Positions 18,001 to 26,356 of a stretch of 64,000 nt of DNA are shown piece after piece; the first letter of the stretch is position 1, and each line of letters begins with the position of its first letter. Source of the DNA: Emticicia fluvialis (GTDB taxonomy: Bacteria; Bacteroidota; Bacteroidia; Cytophagales; Spirosomataceae). The translations under genes and the position numbers were made by a program. Under the pieces are notes generated by a model, which saw only the letters and a program-made list of their open reading frames with translations, made no database searches and was not told where the DNA came from. The stretch covers positions 62,001 through 126,000 of the forward strand of contig NZ_JANUSD010000016.1 in assembly GCF_024793945.1 (NCBI RefSeq), written 5' to 3'.

Positions 18001-18870
18001 CTTAAAGACCCCTCGCTTACCAAAAGATCTGAATACCGCAGCCTGACCAAAAGCGGCACTTTCAGATGGCTGGAGGCCAGCTTTCAGAATCTGCTGAACG
18101 AACCGGCCGTGGGTGCCGTTGTGGTTAACTACCGCGACATAACCGACCGCAAGAATCAGGAAATTGAGCGCGAGCAGCTCATTAAAACCCTGAACCAGAA
18201 CAACAACGACCTCCGGAATTTCTCTTACATTACGTCGCATAACCTGAAAGCGCCCTTGTCTAATCTGATGGGTTTCCTAGACCTGCTTACAGATATACCT
18301 ATCGAAGACCCCACCCTCAGCACTATTCTGGATGGTTTCAAGACCTCAACCATACAGTTGAATAATACCGTAAACGACCTGGTGAAAATACTGGTAATCC
18401 GCGACACCTCAGATATTGAGCAGAAGGAAATCGGCTTTGAGCGTATTTTCAGGCAGGTAGCCAGCCAACTGGCCCCGCAGGTAGAAGAGGCCGATGCCCA
18501 CATAGAACTAAAGTTTCAAAATGCGCCAACGGTTATTTTCAACGAGACCTATCTGGAGAGCATCTTCATGAACCTGCTCACCAATGCCATCAAGTACAGG
18601 TCGTATGACCGCCCCCTGAAAATTGAGGTAGCCACCCGCAAAACCGACGACGGCATTGTGCTGACCTTTGCCGACAACGGCATTGGCTTTGACGTAGAAC
18701 GGCACAAAGCCAAAATATTTGGCTTGTACCAGCGTTTTCATGACCGCCCCAATAGCAAAGGTCTGGGGCTGTACCTGATCAAGTCGCAGATGGAAAGCCT
18801 GCAGGGTACCATCAGCGTAGCAAGCGCCGAAGGCATTGGCACCACCTTCACACTCCGGTTTCATGCCTGA
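15079..18870 (+). CDS. Multi-PAS (about eight) hybrid-type sensor histidine kinase without receiver
   Basis: The 1263-residue protein has no signal peptide or membrane segment, so it is a cytosolic sensor. About eight PAS/PAC units of ~125 residues run from residue 25 to 1035, many ending in the PAC motif (V.NYRDITxRK). A HisKA domain follows with H1054 in TSHNLKAP. The HATPase has the N box near N1165 (NLLTNAIKY), the G1 motif with D1199 (FADNGIGFD) and a GLGLYL G2 box. It would autophosphorylate H1054 in response to ligands bound by PAS units and probably passes phosphate to the CheY-like protein just upstream. The sensed signal cannot be read from the sequence. A terminator follows at 18918. 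Confidence 0.93.
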   Translation: MNNKTSTSESSFPGKNNPSSGEIPVNTIDNLDYRNLLENYIDENYLIVDRQLKIVKYNKGFKDLCFDFMGLEVKTGENILNYVLEGRTETIRKYYNRVFNGEQLDVELNLPSFKNKFISFNTRYKPIYNDQHQIIGAYVTSLNLSRLKKAELDKHQNEVIYQHMIDNSPDAFFLCTLEGKIMDANPAASDIFGYTYDELKRMHRNDLLLEFEEHASQFKDADMHGGKLKGVTIGIRKNGEEFPLEFSSVVYTDLYGLTKTSTFVSDISARKNAEKLLEQSERRFRALVENAGEIVMLTTENGKVIYASPALERVTGYTPDDINNDPGLAAATIYPDDVPQVTDTFRFIIQNPGIAKPVQYRLLHKNGHYIWLKGMMANMLHDANVGAIVANYRDISIRKQTEEKLARTEGRFKALVETGEDIIILVQPDGLITYVSPAFEKHTGFVSEEVIGHFNQEFMHPEQAAESPGLIAGLIANPGSTASRTNRLKCKDGSYIWVEGYVTNLLHDQNVQALVANFQDITTRLEAEERLSNSERDLKTIFENTTEAFLLMDTQRIVKAFNHNAIRVAQLNGDKELVIGVDLLDLAINTRCDLAKAAISRSLEGKTIKYDRCFERPNGDNLWFEYSLSPVYANGVIVGSCMTAREITDRKKAEEEISKREALFRSVFENSHDLLLLFDAEGKIEFMSPSFQKAFGFLKKHDNIELIREYLHPDDRQTAQDTLDKALANPEQPIDVILRKQAAVGGYSIIEGTFTNMLHKPEVNVVVANFKDITEQYRFKEQQALFVSIVNSSEDSILSMDLNKTILTWNPSAEKMFGFTAEEAIGQLTTIIIPDDRLHEETEILDRIRNGFPVKHYETLRKNKSGELLEISLTVSPIKDINGNITGASKIARDISDRKKSEILIRNSEKRFRSLLQNSSDGLSLLSADGIMLEISPAGKRITEFEEHEILGINLATLIHPEDIEVVSQAFLGILKDPSLTKRSEYRSLTKSGTFRWLEASFQNLLNEPAVGAVVVNYRDITDRKNQEIEREQLIKTLNQNNNDLRNFSYITSHNLKAPLSNLMGFLDLLTDIPIEDPTLSTILDGFKTSTIQLNNTVNDLVKILVIRDTSDIEQKEIGFERIFRQVASQLAPQVEEADAHIELKFQNAPTVIFNETYLESIFMNLLTNAIKYRSYDRPLKIEVATRKTDDGIVLTFADNGIGFDVERHKAKIFGLYQRFHDRPNSKGLGLYLIKSQMESLQGTISVASAEGIGTTFTLRFHA

Positions 18871-18880
18871 TAAAATTCTG

Positions 18881-18906
18881 TGTGGCGCCAACTTCCAGTT
18901 CGCCGC
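18881..18906. repeat. Short REP-like palindrome, degenerate copy
   Basis: GGCGCCAACTTCCAGTTCGC lies 11 nt after the kinase stop. It closely resembles GGCGCGAACTTGCAGTTCGC at 28374-28393. This copy has a damaged stem. Confidence 0.5.
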
Positions 18907-18917
18907 ATTCTACAAAG

Positions 18918-18964
18918 AAAATGGTTTAATACCCCATCGTTAGATGAGGAATTAAACCATTTTT
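18918..18964. terminator. Rho-independent terminator after histidine kinase
   Basis: The perfect 13-bp arms AAAATGGTTTAAT and ATTAAACCATTTT surround a 20-nt loop, followed by T-rich sequence on the plus strand and A-rich sequence before it. It may act in both directions between two converging genes. Confidence 0.75.
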
Positions 18965-18986
18965 GGTGTGTGGTATATTAAGCCTT

Positions 18987-19024
18987 GCCACTAAGTACAC
19001 GATGGCCACACTATGTTTCACAAT
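18987..19024 (+). repeat. 38-bp dispersed repeat, copy 1
   Basis: GCCACTAAGTACAC followed by ATGTTTCACAAT matches the segment at 20367-20404 at about 30 of 38 positions without gaps. The two copies flank the secreted-protein gene at 19062-20225 in direct orientation. Confidence 0.55.
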
Positions 19025-19061
19025 TTTCGTTAAAGGTTCACCATCATCAAACCATGCCTGA

Positions 19062-20225
19062 TTACTTACTAAACTCCACTCCTTCCATGTTCTCCAGCCG
19101 GGCTATAATTCCCCAGCCGTAAAAATCGTTGGCCACCGCTATCAGCAGTTCGTTTTCTCCGGCTTTCAGGTTCAGGTCAACACGTGCATTTTGTACCGAT
19201 ATCCTGCCTGCCGGGTATTTCCGCATTGATGGCTGCAAAAACAGATTTTTGTCTACATAAGCCAAAGACCCGTTCAGAAACACCCACACCTCATCGCTGA
19301 AACCCAACTGCAGCATATTCTTCTGCGCCTCGGCTGTTTTAATGATAGCTCTCAGCCATACCACCCTCCGGTTCTCACTATTACCGTACTTCCGCGTAAT
19401 ATTAAGCAAACCCTGTCTTTCGGCCAGAATAGTCTCTTTAAAAACCTCCGGCCTGGGTATATCCATGTTCGTAACCTCTTGTTTGGCAGGCAGTTCAAGT
19501 GGGGTGGTCATAGCCCAGTTTCTGATGTACTGCGCGTCGTGGTCGGTCAGGTCGTGGCCTTCCATTGGTGGCAGGTTCTCGGTTATATCGGGCTTTACCT
19601 GCATGTTCCATACCGTCATGCCGCCATCAAGCGCGAGCATACCGGTGGTTGCATTGCCTTCCAGTTTGGGTATATAAAGCGTCGGGCGGTTCATGTCATT
19701 CACATACACCTTCATCTGCTTACCAGAAACCACCATTTTCAGGTGATTGGCCTTGCCTGCCTCAAACATGGCCGGTGCCTGATAATCGGGGTACATATCC
19801 CACATATTTACGCCCTTCAGTATGGGGCAATACTGCACGCCATCGTTGGCCGTGGGTGTTTTCGGCCTTGCCCTGATGTACAGAATCTCTACATCTTTGC
19901 TCTGCGCATCGCCATGAAAATAAACCGTCGGCGACGACCCCAGCGACATAGGTGCTTCGGGTTCGAAATCAAACTCAATGGTGCCGTTTGTAAAAACCGC
20001 CTCCTTCAGTAACACCGCCCCCTGGTTACCCTGCACAATACGCATGGCCGGGGTACCGTTCTTTTCAATAAACGTTACTTTACCTTCTTTAAACTGCCAT
20101 TTATCGGCACTCATGCCGATGTGATAGTCTGGCACCGCAGGAGCCGCAGGCTGACTAACATTTTTTTTCTTTTGGGCAACTGCCATTGTACACAGGCCCA
20201 ACAGCAACAAAACTAGTTTTTTCAT
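19062..20225 (-). CDS. Secreted protein with concanavalin-like (DUF1080-type) and beta-sandwich domains
   Basis: The 387-residue protein has a signal peptide (MKKLVLLLLGLCTMAVAQ). Residues about 35-215 look like a jelly-roll domain related to DUF1080/LamG folds, with FTNGTIEFDFEPEA, VYFHGDAQSKDVEILYIR and the closing MTVWNMQVKP. Residues about 260-387 resemble a galactose-binding-like sandwich (VWVFLNGSLAYVDKN, DLNLKAGENELLIAVANDF). Such proteins bind or cleave glycans outside the cell; no catalytic residue could be assigned. The gene stands alone, flanked by two copies of a 38-bp repeat. Confidence 0.65.
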   Translation of the reverse strand: MKKLVLLLLGLCTMAVAQKKKNVSQPAAPAVPDYHIGMSADKWQFKEGKVTFIEKNGTPAMRIVQGNQGAVLLKEAVFTNGTIEFDFEPEAPMSLGSSPTVYFHGDAQSKDVEILYIRARPKTPTANDGVQYCPILKGVNMWDMYPDYQAPAMFEAGKANHLKMVVSGKQMKVYVNDMNRPTLYIPKLEGNATTGMLALDGGMTVWNMQVKPDITENLPPMEGHDLTDHDAQYIRNWAMTTPLELPAKQEVTNMDIPRPEVFKETILAERQGLLNITRKYGNSENRRVVWLRAIIKTAEAQKNMLQLGFSDEVWVFLNGSLAYVDKNLFLQPSMRKYPAGRISVQNARVDLNLKAGENELLIAVANDFYGWGIIARLENMEGVEFSK

Positions 20226-20366
20226 AATTGATTTGTTCGGGTTTTAATTTTCACAAATAAAGAAAAACCCATTGTTTTGGCCTTGTTCAAGTACGTATCA
20301 AGTTGGTTCAAGTTCTACTTGTGGCCGGTACGTCGGTACGACGCATCCAGTCTGATAGCGTTGTAA

Positions 20367-20404
20367 GCCACTATGTACACTAGGTGTTCACAATGTTTCA
20401 CAAT
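20367..20404 (+). repeat. 38-bp dispersed repeat, copy 2
   Basis: GCCACTATGTACAC and ATGTTTCACAAT match copy 1 at 18987-19024 in order and spacing. It lies in the 256-nt gap between two minus-strand genes. Confidence 0.55.
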
Positions 20405-20430
20405 AACGGCACCACACCCTCAAAAACTAA

Positions 20431-20463
20431 AAATTGCGAGATTCTCGCAAAATCTCGCAATTT
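20431..20463 (-). terminator. Strong terminator downstream of 693-residue protein gene
   Basis: The perfect 12-bp arms AAATTGCGAGAT and ATCTCGCAATTT close a short loop. On the minus strand the hairpin is followed by TTTTTAGTTTTT, about 20 nt after the stop at 20482. Confidence 0.85.
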
Positions 20464-20481
20464 TTACTTATCTGCCTGCGC

Positions 20482-22563
20482 TTAATATAACCGGCCCTGC
20501 CTGATTAACTTTACACTGAAATAGCTGGTTTTTTCTGGTGTTACCGTACCCGGAAAATTCACCTGCCCGCCAATGAAATAATCCGGCGAGTAACTGATGT
20601 CAATAATAAAAGCGCTATAAATATTCATAAACAGGTTGAAACTCATTACCGGTTTTTTGTCTGCTGCAAAGAACGACGGCCGCTCAAAATACACCGCAGG
20701 CCTGATGATGGTCTCGACATCGTCAAGCAATGAGTAAAAAGCTATGCCCCCGCCATATTTCAGCACATCGTACTTCAGGGTGCCTTTGCGTACATCGTCG
20801 GTGGCAGTAGTACCCCCGTTGGCGGCGTCGGCATCATACGTAAACGAGCCGTCTTTGTGCAGCCAGCCACCTTCGGCAAACAGCTTCCATTTGCTATCAT
20901 GTTTCAGGCCCATCATTAGCGAACTCGTGCCGCCGTAGTCGCTGTAAGCGCCACTTTTACCGGGCGACAAAGCCGGAAAAGCCAGATTAAACAGCGGATT
21001 AATATGCCACGACACCCCCTTGTTGTTAAACAGCGTGGCCTTAAGCCCTACATGAAAAGTAGGCATGGCAAACTTCTGTATATAAGTTTTGTTTACCGCA
21101 TACGCGCTGGTATTGTTGGTGTACATGGGCAGGTCTTCAATGCCCAGCCCCAGTTGCACTTTGGCAGCAAAAAACCGCTCAATATAGCGGTCTTTCATCG
21201 CAGACATTAAACCTACCGTTCCGGCTGCCATACCTGCAAACTGCGCGTTTTCTTCTTTATCTACTTTCTGCTGTTTTTCTACCCGCACTTTGCGTTCGGC
21301 AGTTTTTTTGGCTTCAAAAGCCTGTGTATAGCGTTCGTTGGCTATGCGGGCCTGGTCGGGGTCTTGTGCCAGACTTTTGGCCTGGTTATAATAAGTCATG
21401 GCGCTTTCATAATTACCGCTTTTCAGGGCATTATCACCATTCTGAATAGCCGCACTGTAACGGGCATACCTGGCTTCTTTTTCTTTTCTGATGCGCTCCT
21501 GCTCGGCCTCATAGCGTTTTTTTTCTTCCTCCTGCTGCTTCCGTAATGCCTCCTGCTGTTGTAGTTGCCGCTTTTCTTCTGCTTCTGTTTCGCGCATCTT
21601 GGCATTAATGTAGTTATTATGGGCATCGGCGGCTTTCATCTGCTCCTGCTGTTCTCTGGTTAAGGCACTACCACTCTGGCCGGAGCCGCTCTGGACAGAG
21701 CCGCTCTGACCGCCGCCACTTTGCTGGTTGGCGCTGGCATCACAAACCGACCGCCCGTTATTAATATACACCGCATTTTTTACCTGTATCGATTTAATCT
21801 TGTCGGCATCCATCTTATGATTAAACTCTACCGTACCGCCTGCCGCTATGTCGTGCGTGTTACCAAAATGCACTTTTCCGTTTTTATCAAGCAGGTTAAA
21901 CTCAAACCGTACAGGGCTGTTATAAGAAGACCTCACCTGAAAATACAAATGCACCTGATAGTTCAGTGCATAACCCTGGTCTTTCAGGGTGCGGTACTCC
22001 AGCCCGGTGGCACAACTGCTGAACCCCTTCCAGTCTGACCACTGCGGCGATACCCTGGTGGTAGTAGTAGTTGGGGTTGGTTGTTGCGGTGCATCTCCTT
22101 CTACAAATTCAAATCCGTCAATTTTGTAAGAAATCACTTTAGGTCTGGTGCCTTTTTTTACAGATATTGAAGTGTAAATATAGCTTTCGCCTCTGGCCGG
22201 AACGTCGAATGATTGAATACCATTACCACGAACCATGCCTCCCCCAGCACTCCAGATACTGTTCCACACATTTTTATTTGTGGTTTGGGGTACATAGCCG
22301 CCGGGGGTGTAGGTACACCAGTCATTTTGAAAGTACACGTCAGGAAACCCAACAAACTTTATGGGCTTATCATTGGCGTTGGTAGCAGTTAATTTAATCT
22401 CATAGTTATCAAACCAGGTGTCGCAATCCTTAAAATAATGGTCACCTTTTGGTGTGATAGTCCACGTTACAGTAACTCCTTTATTACTATAAACAGTACC
22501 CTGAGCCAATAGCTCAAAACAAAAGCCTAGCACGAAAAGGAATAAAAAGCCACTTTTTTTCAT
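20482..22563 (-). CDS. Secreted multidomain protein with coiled coil, TPR-like segment and C-terminal barrel-like region
   Basis: This 693-residue protein has a signal peptide (about residues 1-20) and two beta-rich N-terminal domains (about 20-150 and 170-275). A Ser/Gly/Gln linker with repeated QSGS follows (about 280-300), then a Glu/Lys/Gln-rich coiled coil (about 305-365) and a TPR-like pair (GDNALKSGNYESAMTYYNQAK). The C-terminal part (about 450-693) has alternating aromatic strands like an outer-membrane beta-barrel or associated domain (KVQLGLGIEDLPMY, FNLFMNIYSAFIIDISYSPD). It is probably an envelope scaffold; the family is not recognised. It has its own terminator and stands apart from the neighbouring genes. 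Confidence 0.6.
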   Translation of the reverse strand: MKKSGFLFLFVLGFCFELLAQGTVYSNKGVTVTWTITPKGDHYFKDCDTWFDNYEIKLTATNANDKPIKFVGFPDVYFQNDWCTYTPGGYVPQTTNKNVWNSIWSAGGGMVRGNGIQSFDVPARGESYIYTSISVKKGTRPKVISYKIDGFEFVEGDAPQQPTPTTTTTRVSPQWSDWKGFSSCATGLEYRTLKDQGYALNYQVHLYFQVRSSYNSPVRFEFNLLDKNGKVHFGNTHDIAAGGTVEFNHKMDADKIKSIQVKNAVYINNGRSVCDASANQQSGGGQSGSVQSGSGQSGSALTREQQEQMKAADAHNNYINAKMRETEAEEKRQLQQQEALRKQQEEEKKRYEAEQERIRKEKEARYARYSAAIQNGDNALKSGNYESAMTYYNQAKSLAQDPDQARIANERYTQAFEAKKTAERKVRVEKQQKVDKEENAQFAGMAAGTVGLMSAMKDRYIERFFAAKVQLGLGIEDLPMYTNNTSAYAVNKTYIQKFAMPTFHVGLKATLFNNKGVSWHINPLFNLAFPALSPGKSGAYSDYGGTSSLMMGLKHDSKWKLFAEGGWLHKDGSFTYDADAANGGTTATDDVRKGTLKYDVLKYGGGIAFYSLLDDVETIIRPAVYFERPSFFAADKKPVMSFNLFMNIYSAFIIDISYSPDYFIGGQVNFPGTVTPEKTSYFSVKLIRQGRLY

Positions 22564-22894
22564 GTTTTTTGAAAAGGGATATAAGGTAAAGGTTCAGTTT
22601 ATAATCGTTCATTGTCAATTTTCAGCAGATGTAACGGTAGGTGGCAAAAGTGGTTGCTCAGGTAGATTTCGCCGGGCTTTCTGCACAGCATAGCCGGGAA
22701 CCTCATTTTAGAAACAGGCAAAAACAAAATAAAGCCTGTGTTGGGTGTGGAAAGATCCTGTAAAAGGGGGTCATAGCAATGGGCCTGCCAATGGCTCAAC
22801 CATATAAAACGGCCATAGGTAACCGTTTTATATGGTTGCATAACAAGTGGTTGGCCCGTTTATTGTTTCTGAAAACAGCGCTTCACGAAAGGTA
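22564..22894. other. 330-bp gap holding a perfect 16-bp inverted repeat
   Basis: No gene was supported. At 22797-22812 and 22823-22838 the arms CAACCATATAAAACGG and CCGTTTTATATGGTTG pair perfectly around a 10-nt loop. No T-run follows on either strand, so a simple terminator is not convincing. Confidence 0.6.
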
Positions 22895-23350
22895 TTATTT
22901 CAGAATAGTATACGTACCGCTGCCAGATATAGTAGCAGCCGATGAAGCGGTTGCAAACTCGGTTACGTTAACCAGTAAAATAAATGAGTTTTCTCCGGTT
23001 TTGGTCAGCGTACCGTTAATGCTGGCAATCTGGTTTCCGTTTTCTTTCAGCACCAGCACATAGGTATTGCAACCCGGGTTGGTGGCCCATCCGTTGGCTA
23101 TGTTAAATGTACCGGTTGCGGCAGTAGGCATATTGTAAATAACAATATTGGCTGTTGACATTATGGCCACATCAAAACCACCCTTACAGGTTTTGGAAGC
23201 TATGCCCTGGCACGCGCCCGAATACTTGATGTTGTTAAAAACAAATTCGCCTTTGGTTTCGGGTTCCACCTCTTTTTTGGTGGTGCATCCGGCAAAAGCC
23301 AGGCACACAACCATTACTGTAAGAACCGACCTGAGTAAAGATGGTATCAT
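22895..23350 (-). CDS. Small lipoprotein of unknown function
   Basis: The 151-residue protein has a lipoprotein signal with lipobox FAGC (Cys21), followed by TTKKEVEPETKG, so it should be anchored in the envelope. The mature part is beta-rich with three cysteines (GACQG, KTCKGG, NPGCN) that may form disulfides. It lies 7 nt downstream of the 285-residue secreted protein gene and is probably co-transcribed with it. No family is recognised. Confidence 0.65.
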   Translation of the reverse strand: MIPSLLRSVLTVMVVCLAFAGCTTKKEVEPETKGEFVFNNIKYSGACQGIASKTCKGGFDVAIMSTANIVIYNMPTAATGTFNIANGWATNPGCNTYVLVLKENGNQIASINGTLTKTGENSFILLVNVTEFATASSAATISGSGTYTILK

Positions 23351-23357
23351 AGCTATT

Positions 23358-24215
23358 TTATTTGTTGATACTGATTGATAAACCAGCTATAATAGCCGGG
23401 TCGCCTTTGCTGACTTGTATTTCGGCAAAACCACCCAAACGCTTGGCAAAGTTGTATTTACCACCGGCGCGTGCAAGCACACCTAAATTACCACCCGAAA
23501 CCTCAAACTCTTTGTAGTTAGACGTAGTTGAAGCATAAGCGTAATATAACGCCACGCCTACATAGGCCGCCGCCTTCCGTTTATCAATTTTCAGGGCCTC
23601 GTTCAGGTAATACGCTCCACCCAGAATACCCGTAAAAGCAGAAGTTTTCAATTCAATACCCGACTCCTTGATGCTGTTATAACCAATAGCCACCCCATAA
23701 GACAAGGCTATATTATTGGCCAGAAACCAGTCGTTCAAAGCCTGAATGGTAGGAATAGTTGCCTTGCCGATTGAGTTCAGCGCAACACCTGTGTAAGATA
23801 CCCTGTCGGCATAGTTGGTAGGGCTTTTGGGTTGGGTCTTGTCTCGTGGAGTGTACTCAAACGGTGAGCCCTCTGCCGGGGTTCCGCCTGTTAAATCAAT
23901 TTCCTGCACGTCTGTCGGGGCTTCTTTCCTTGTTTGGGTGGTTGCCCTGGCTTTGGTAGGTGTAGCAGAGGTTTCAGCAGTAATAAACTCTCTCTTGCCG
24001 TTCTGGTAGGTTATCATAAACACATCTTTTTTAGCAATATTGTAGATGGGGCCGGTCAGGTTGTCCCAGTCATTATATTTAATAAAATCAACGGTTATTT
24101 CAACCACTTTGGCTTTAATTTCAGACTTGTCGTTTTTAATGATAATGTCTTGTGCAAATAATAGCGAGGGCAAAAAGGCAAGCGCAAAAGCAAGTGTTAG
24201 TAGATTTCTTTTCAT
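23358..24215 (-). CDS. Secreted protein with DxIxxKNxxxIxAKVxEI domain, paralogue of 24436-25431
   Basis: This 285-residue protein has a signal peptide to about residue 21. It has a small N-terminal domain seen in many Bacteroidota secreted proteins (IIIKNDKSEIKAKVVEI, IKYNDWDNLTGPIYNIAKKD, MITYQNGKREFI), then a low-complexity linker (about 95-140). The C-terminal part of about 145 residues has barrel-like strands and ends KGDPAIIAGLSISINK. The neighbouring gene at 24436-25431 has the same plan and near-identical motifs, so the two arose by duplication. It probably sits at the outer membrane. It overlaps no neighbour and is followed 7 nt later by a lipoprotein gene. Confidence 0.7.
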   Translation of the reverse strand: MKRNLLTLAFALAFLPSLLFAQDIIIKNDKSEIKAKVVEITVDFIKYNDWDNLTGPIYNIAKKDVFMITYQNGKREFITAETSATPTKARATTQTRKEAPTDVQEIDLTGGTPAEGSPFEYTPRDKTQPKSPTNYADRVSYTGVALNSIGKATIPTIQALNDWFLANNIALSYGVAIGYNSIKESGIELKTSAFTGILGGAYYLNEALKIDKRKAAAYVGVALYYAYASTTSNYKEFEVSGGNLGVLARAGGKYNFAKRLGGFAEIQVSKGDPAIIAGLSISINK

Positions 24216-24356
24216 AAGGGATACGTTATCTGTTTTAAAGGGATTGGTTTTATGTTATAAAAAGTTTGCGGACATTTGGTAAGGTGGCATGGCACAAGCG
24301 TGCATCAAGCCCATTCGGGCAATTGAATTATACCGGCAAACTTAATTATTTACTAA

Positions 24357-24395
24357 CTGGCAATAAATACCTAGCATTAGGTATTTTATTGCCAG
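24357..24395. terminator. Long hairpin between the two paralogous secreted-protein genes
   Basis: CTGGCAATAAATACCTA pairs with TAGGTATTTTATTGCCAG with one bulged base. It lies about 40 nt past the stop of the 331-residue gene on the minus strand. The T-run is poor, so it could instead be a processing or repeat structure. Confidence 0.45.
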
Positions 24396-24435
24396 TTTTA
24401 AAGCCTTGGCAGCTGAGAAACAGGCAGCAGCCCGC

Positions 24436-25431
24436 TTATTTTACAAAGCTGAAAGACAACCCGCCCAACATGTCGGGGTCGCCGTTGGTTATGTGGGCTT
24501 CGGCAAACAAGCCCAGCCGCCGGGTAATATTGATTTTTACGCCACCCCGGCCAAAAACACTCATGCTTGATGCCGACGTGGGGCGGTCTGAGATGTCAGA
24601 CGTGGTGTAGTCGTAACTATATTTTACAGCGGCGCCTACGTAAACAGCCGCCCGCTTTTTGTTAATTCTAAACGCTTTGTTCAGGTAATAAGCCGCCCCA
24701 AGAATACCCTGAAAACCCCAGGTTTTAATTTGATAGCCCATGTCGTCAGCCGTATTGTAGTTAGCCCCTGCACCATAAGTAATGGCAATAGACGGCGACA
24801 AAAACCAGTCGTTGATAATCATTACCGTCGGGAAGGTCATCTGGTTGATAGCATTGGCTGATACCCCCAGATACAGGCTGTTGTCGGCAAATTTGGTAAA
24901 TCCTTTTTGTTTGGTTACCTCAACAGGTGCAAAGGCATACTTTGAGGCCTCAGGGCTTGATGCCCCCGCCCGGCTGGTGTCTGGCTCGGCCATCACGTCA
25001 TGCGGGGCATTGTCGGCTTCCTGTTCTTTTTCTGCATTCTCTGCATCGGCCGATTTGATAATCATCACCTCGGTTTTTCCGCGTTGCCAGGGGCTTTCTA
25101 CCGGTTCGGTTTTTTCCTGCATTTCGGTTTTTTCAGTCATCCGGGCGGGGGTTTCTTCTTTTATGCTGCCCCTGGCCTTTACCTCATTTCTGGCATTAAT
25201 AAACTCTCTTTTACCGTTCTGATACACAATCATAAAAACCTTGTTGCGGGCCAGGTTATAAATAGGGCCGGAGAGGTTGTCCCAGTCGCGATACTTCACG
25301 TAATCGTCGGTTATCTCAATCACTTTTGCTTTGGTTTCGGTTTTGTTTTTCTTAATGATGAGGTCCTGGGCGGTTAGCAGCAACGGCGCGCCTGCCATTG
25401 CTAACAGCAAAATAATAGTACTTTTCTTCAT
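24436..25431 (-). CDS. Secreted protein, paralogue of 23358-24215
   Basis: The 331-residue protein has a signal peptide (about residues 1-21). Its N-terminal domain has the same motifs as its neighbour (LIIKKNKTETKAKVIEI, VKYRDWDNLSGPIYNLARNK, MIVYQNGKREFI). The linker is longer and charged (about 85-165, Glu/Lys/Pro-rich). The C-terminal barrel-like region ends NGDPDMLGGLSFSFVK. An envelope role is inferred. The gene has its own upstream region, and 220 nt separate it from the second paralogue, so the pair need not be one transcript. Confidence 0.7.
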   Translation of the reverse strand: MKKSTIILLLAMAGAPLLLTAQDLIIKKNKTETKAKVIEITDDYVKYRDWDNLSGPIYNLARNKVFMIVYQNGKREFINARNEVKARGSIKEETPARMTEKTEMQEKTEPVESPWQRGKTEVMIIKSADAENAEKEQEADNAPHDVMAEPDTSRAGASSPEASKYAFAPVEVTKQKGFTKFADNSLYLGVSANAINQMTFPTVMIINDWFLSPSIAITYGAGANYNTADDMGYQIKTWGFQGILGAAYYLNKAFRINKKRAAVYVGAAVKYSYDYTTSDISDRPTSASSMSVFGRGGVKINITRRLGLFAEAHITNGDPDMLGGLSFSFVK

Positions 25432-25579
25432 GGGGAACTTCGGAGTAGTTTTTCCTGATTGCGGGCGTCAGCAAACACCCGGCTTTTGATTTAATTAACT
25501 CAATGCAACAGTTTAAATTCAGCAAACATAAATAATTGCCCGAAGGCAAAAAATACCTGTACACAGGTATTCTGAAACG

Positions 25580-26356
25580 CTATATCCAACCCTGGTTAAT
25601 TACCTTGGTAACCAGCTCAACAGGTGTTTTTACACGGGCTTTGTTCAGTATATTCTTGCGGTGGGTGTTTACGGTATGTAAACTCAAAAACAACACCCCG
25701 GCTATTTCTTTACTGCTTTTACCCTCCACTATCATTTTCAGAATCTCCTGTTCGCGCTCTGAAAACGGATTATTGCCCCCCGGTATCAGGGAATCGCTCT
25801 GGATATTATAATAAGACGGCTCCCCGTCCATCCCAATCAGCGAAAAACACGGCACCCCCTCACTTTTAATATGCGTAATGTCCGACTGCACATCCAGTGT
25901 CCGGTAGAAATTATTCGCGTCATAATCTATCTGTATGGCCTGATGCAGCACCCGTACGTAGCGGTTATCTTTGGCACGCAGCCTGATGTCATACTGCACT
26001 TTATAATTCTTGATTTTGTCGTAAGGCAGTGTCAGAAAAAACTCGGTTATACGCTTTTCAAACTTCAGGAAATACGGCATATCGTCCGGGTGAATGATAC
26101 TCATATAAAACTCCAGGCTCATTTCGTCGGGCGTATAGCCCAGCACATCAATAATGCCCTCGCTCCACAATTCTACCTCAACCTTAAAAATATTGAACAC
26201 AAAATAGTGGTAATTGCCCGGCTGAAAGATATTCAGCAATTGCTTATGAAAGGCCACCTGTACCCTTAAATCGTTGAAATCAGTTGAATCCTGGTCTACA
26301 ACGGTGCTCCATATTTTTCTGGCCTCCAGATAGTAATTCTCGCGAGGTTTCTCCAT
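25580..26356 (-). CDS. PAS-LuxR transcriptional regulator
   Basis: In this 258-residue protein, residues about 45-165 form a PAS_3-like sensor (VELWSEGIIDVLGYTPDEMS, IHPDDMPYFLKFEK). Residues about 195-258 are a GerE/LuxR helix-turn-helix (NPFSEREQEILKMIVEGKSS, KEIAGVLFLSLHTVNTHRKN). It would bind DNA in response to a ligand or partner sensed by the PAS domain. It lacks a receiver domain, so it is not a classical response regulator. It is monocistronic, with an empty 420-bp region upstream. This PAS-LuxR plan is frequent in Bacteroidota. Confidence 0.85.
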   Translation of the reverse strand: MEKPRENYYLEARKIWSTVVDQDSTDFNDLRVQVAFHKQLLNIFQPGNYHYFVFNIFKVEVELWSEGIIDVLGYTPDEMSLEFYMSIIHPDDMPYFLKFEKRITEFFLTLPYDKIKNYKVQYDIRLRAKDNRYVRVLHQAIQIDYDANNFYRTLDVQSDITHIKSEGVPCFSLIGMDGEPSYYNIQSDSLIPGGNNPFSEREQEILKMIVEGKSSKEIAGVLFLSLHTVNTHRKNILNKARVKTPVELVTKVINQGWI

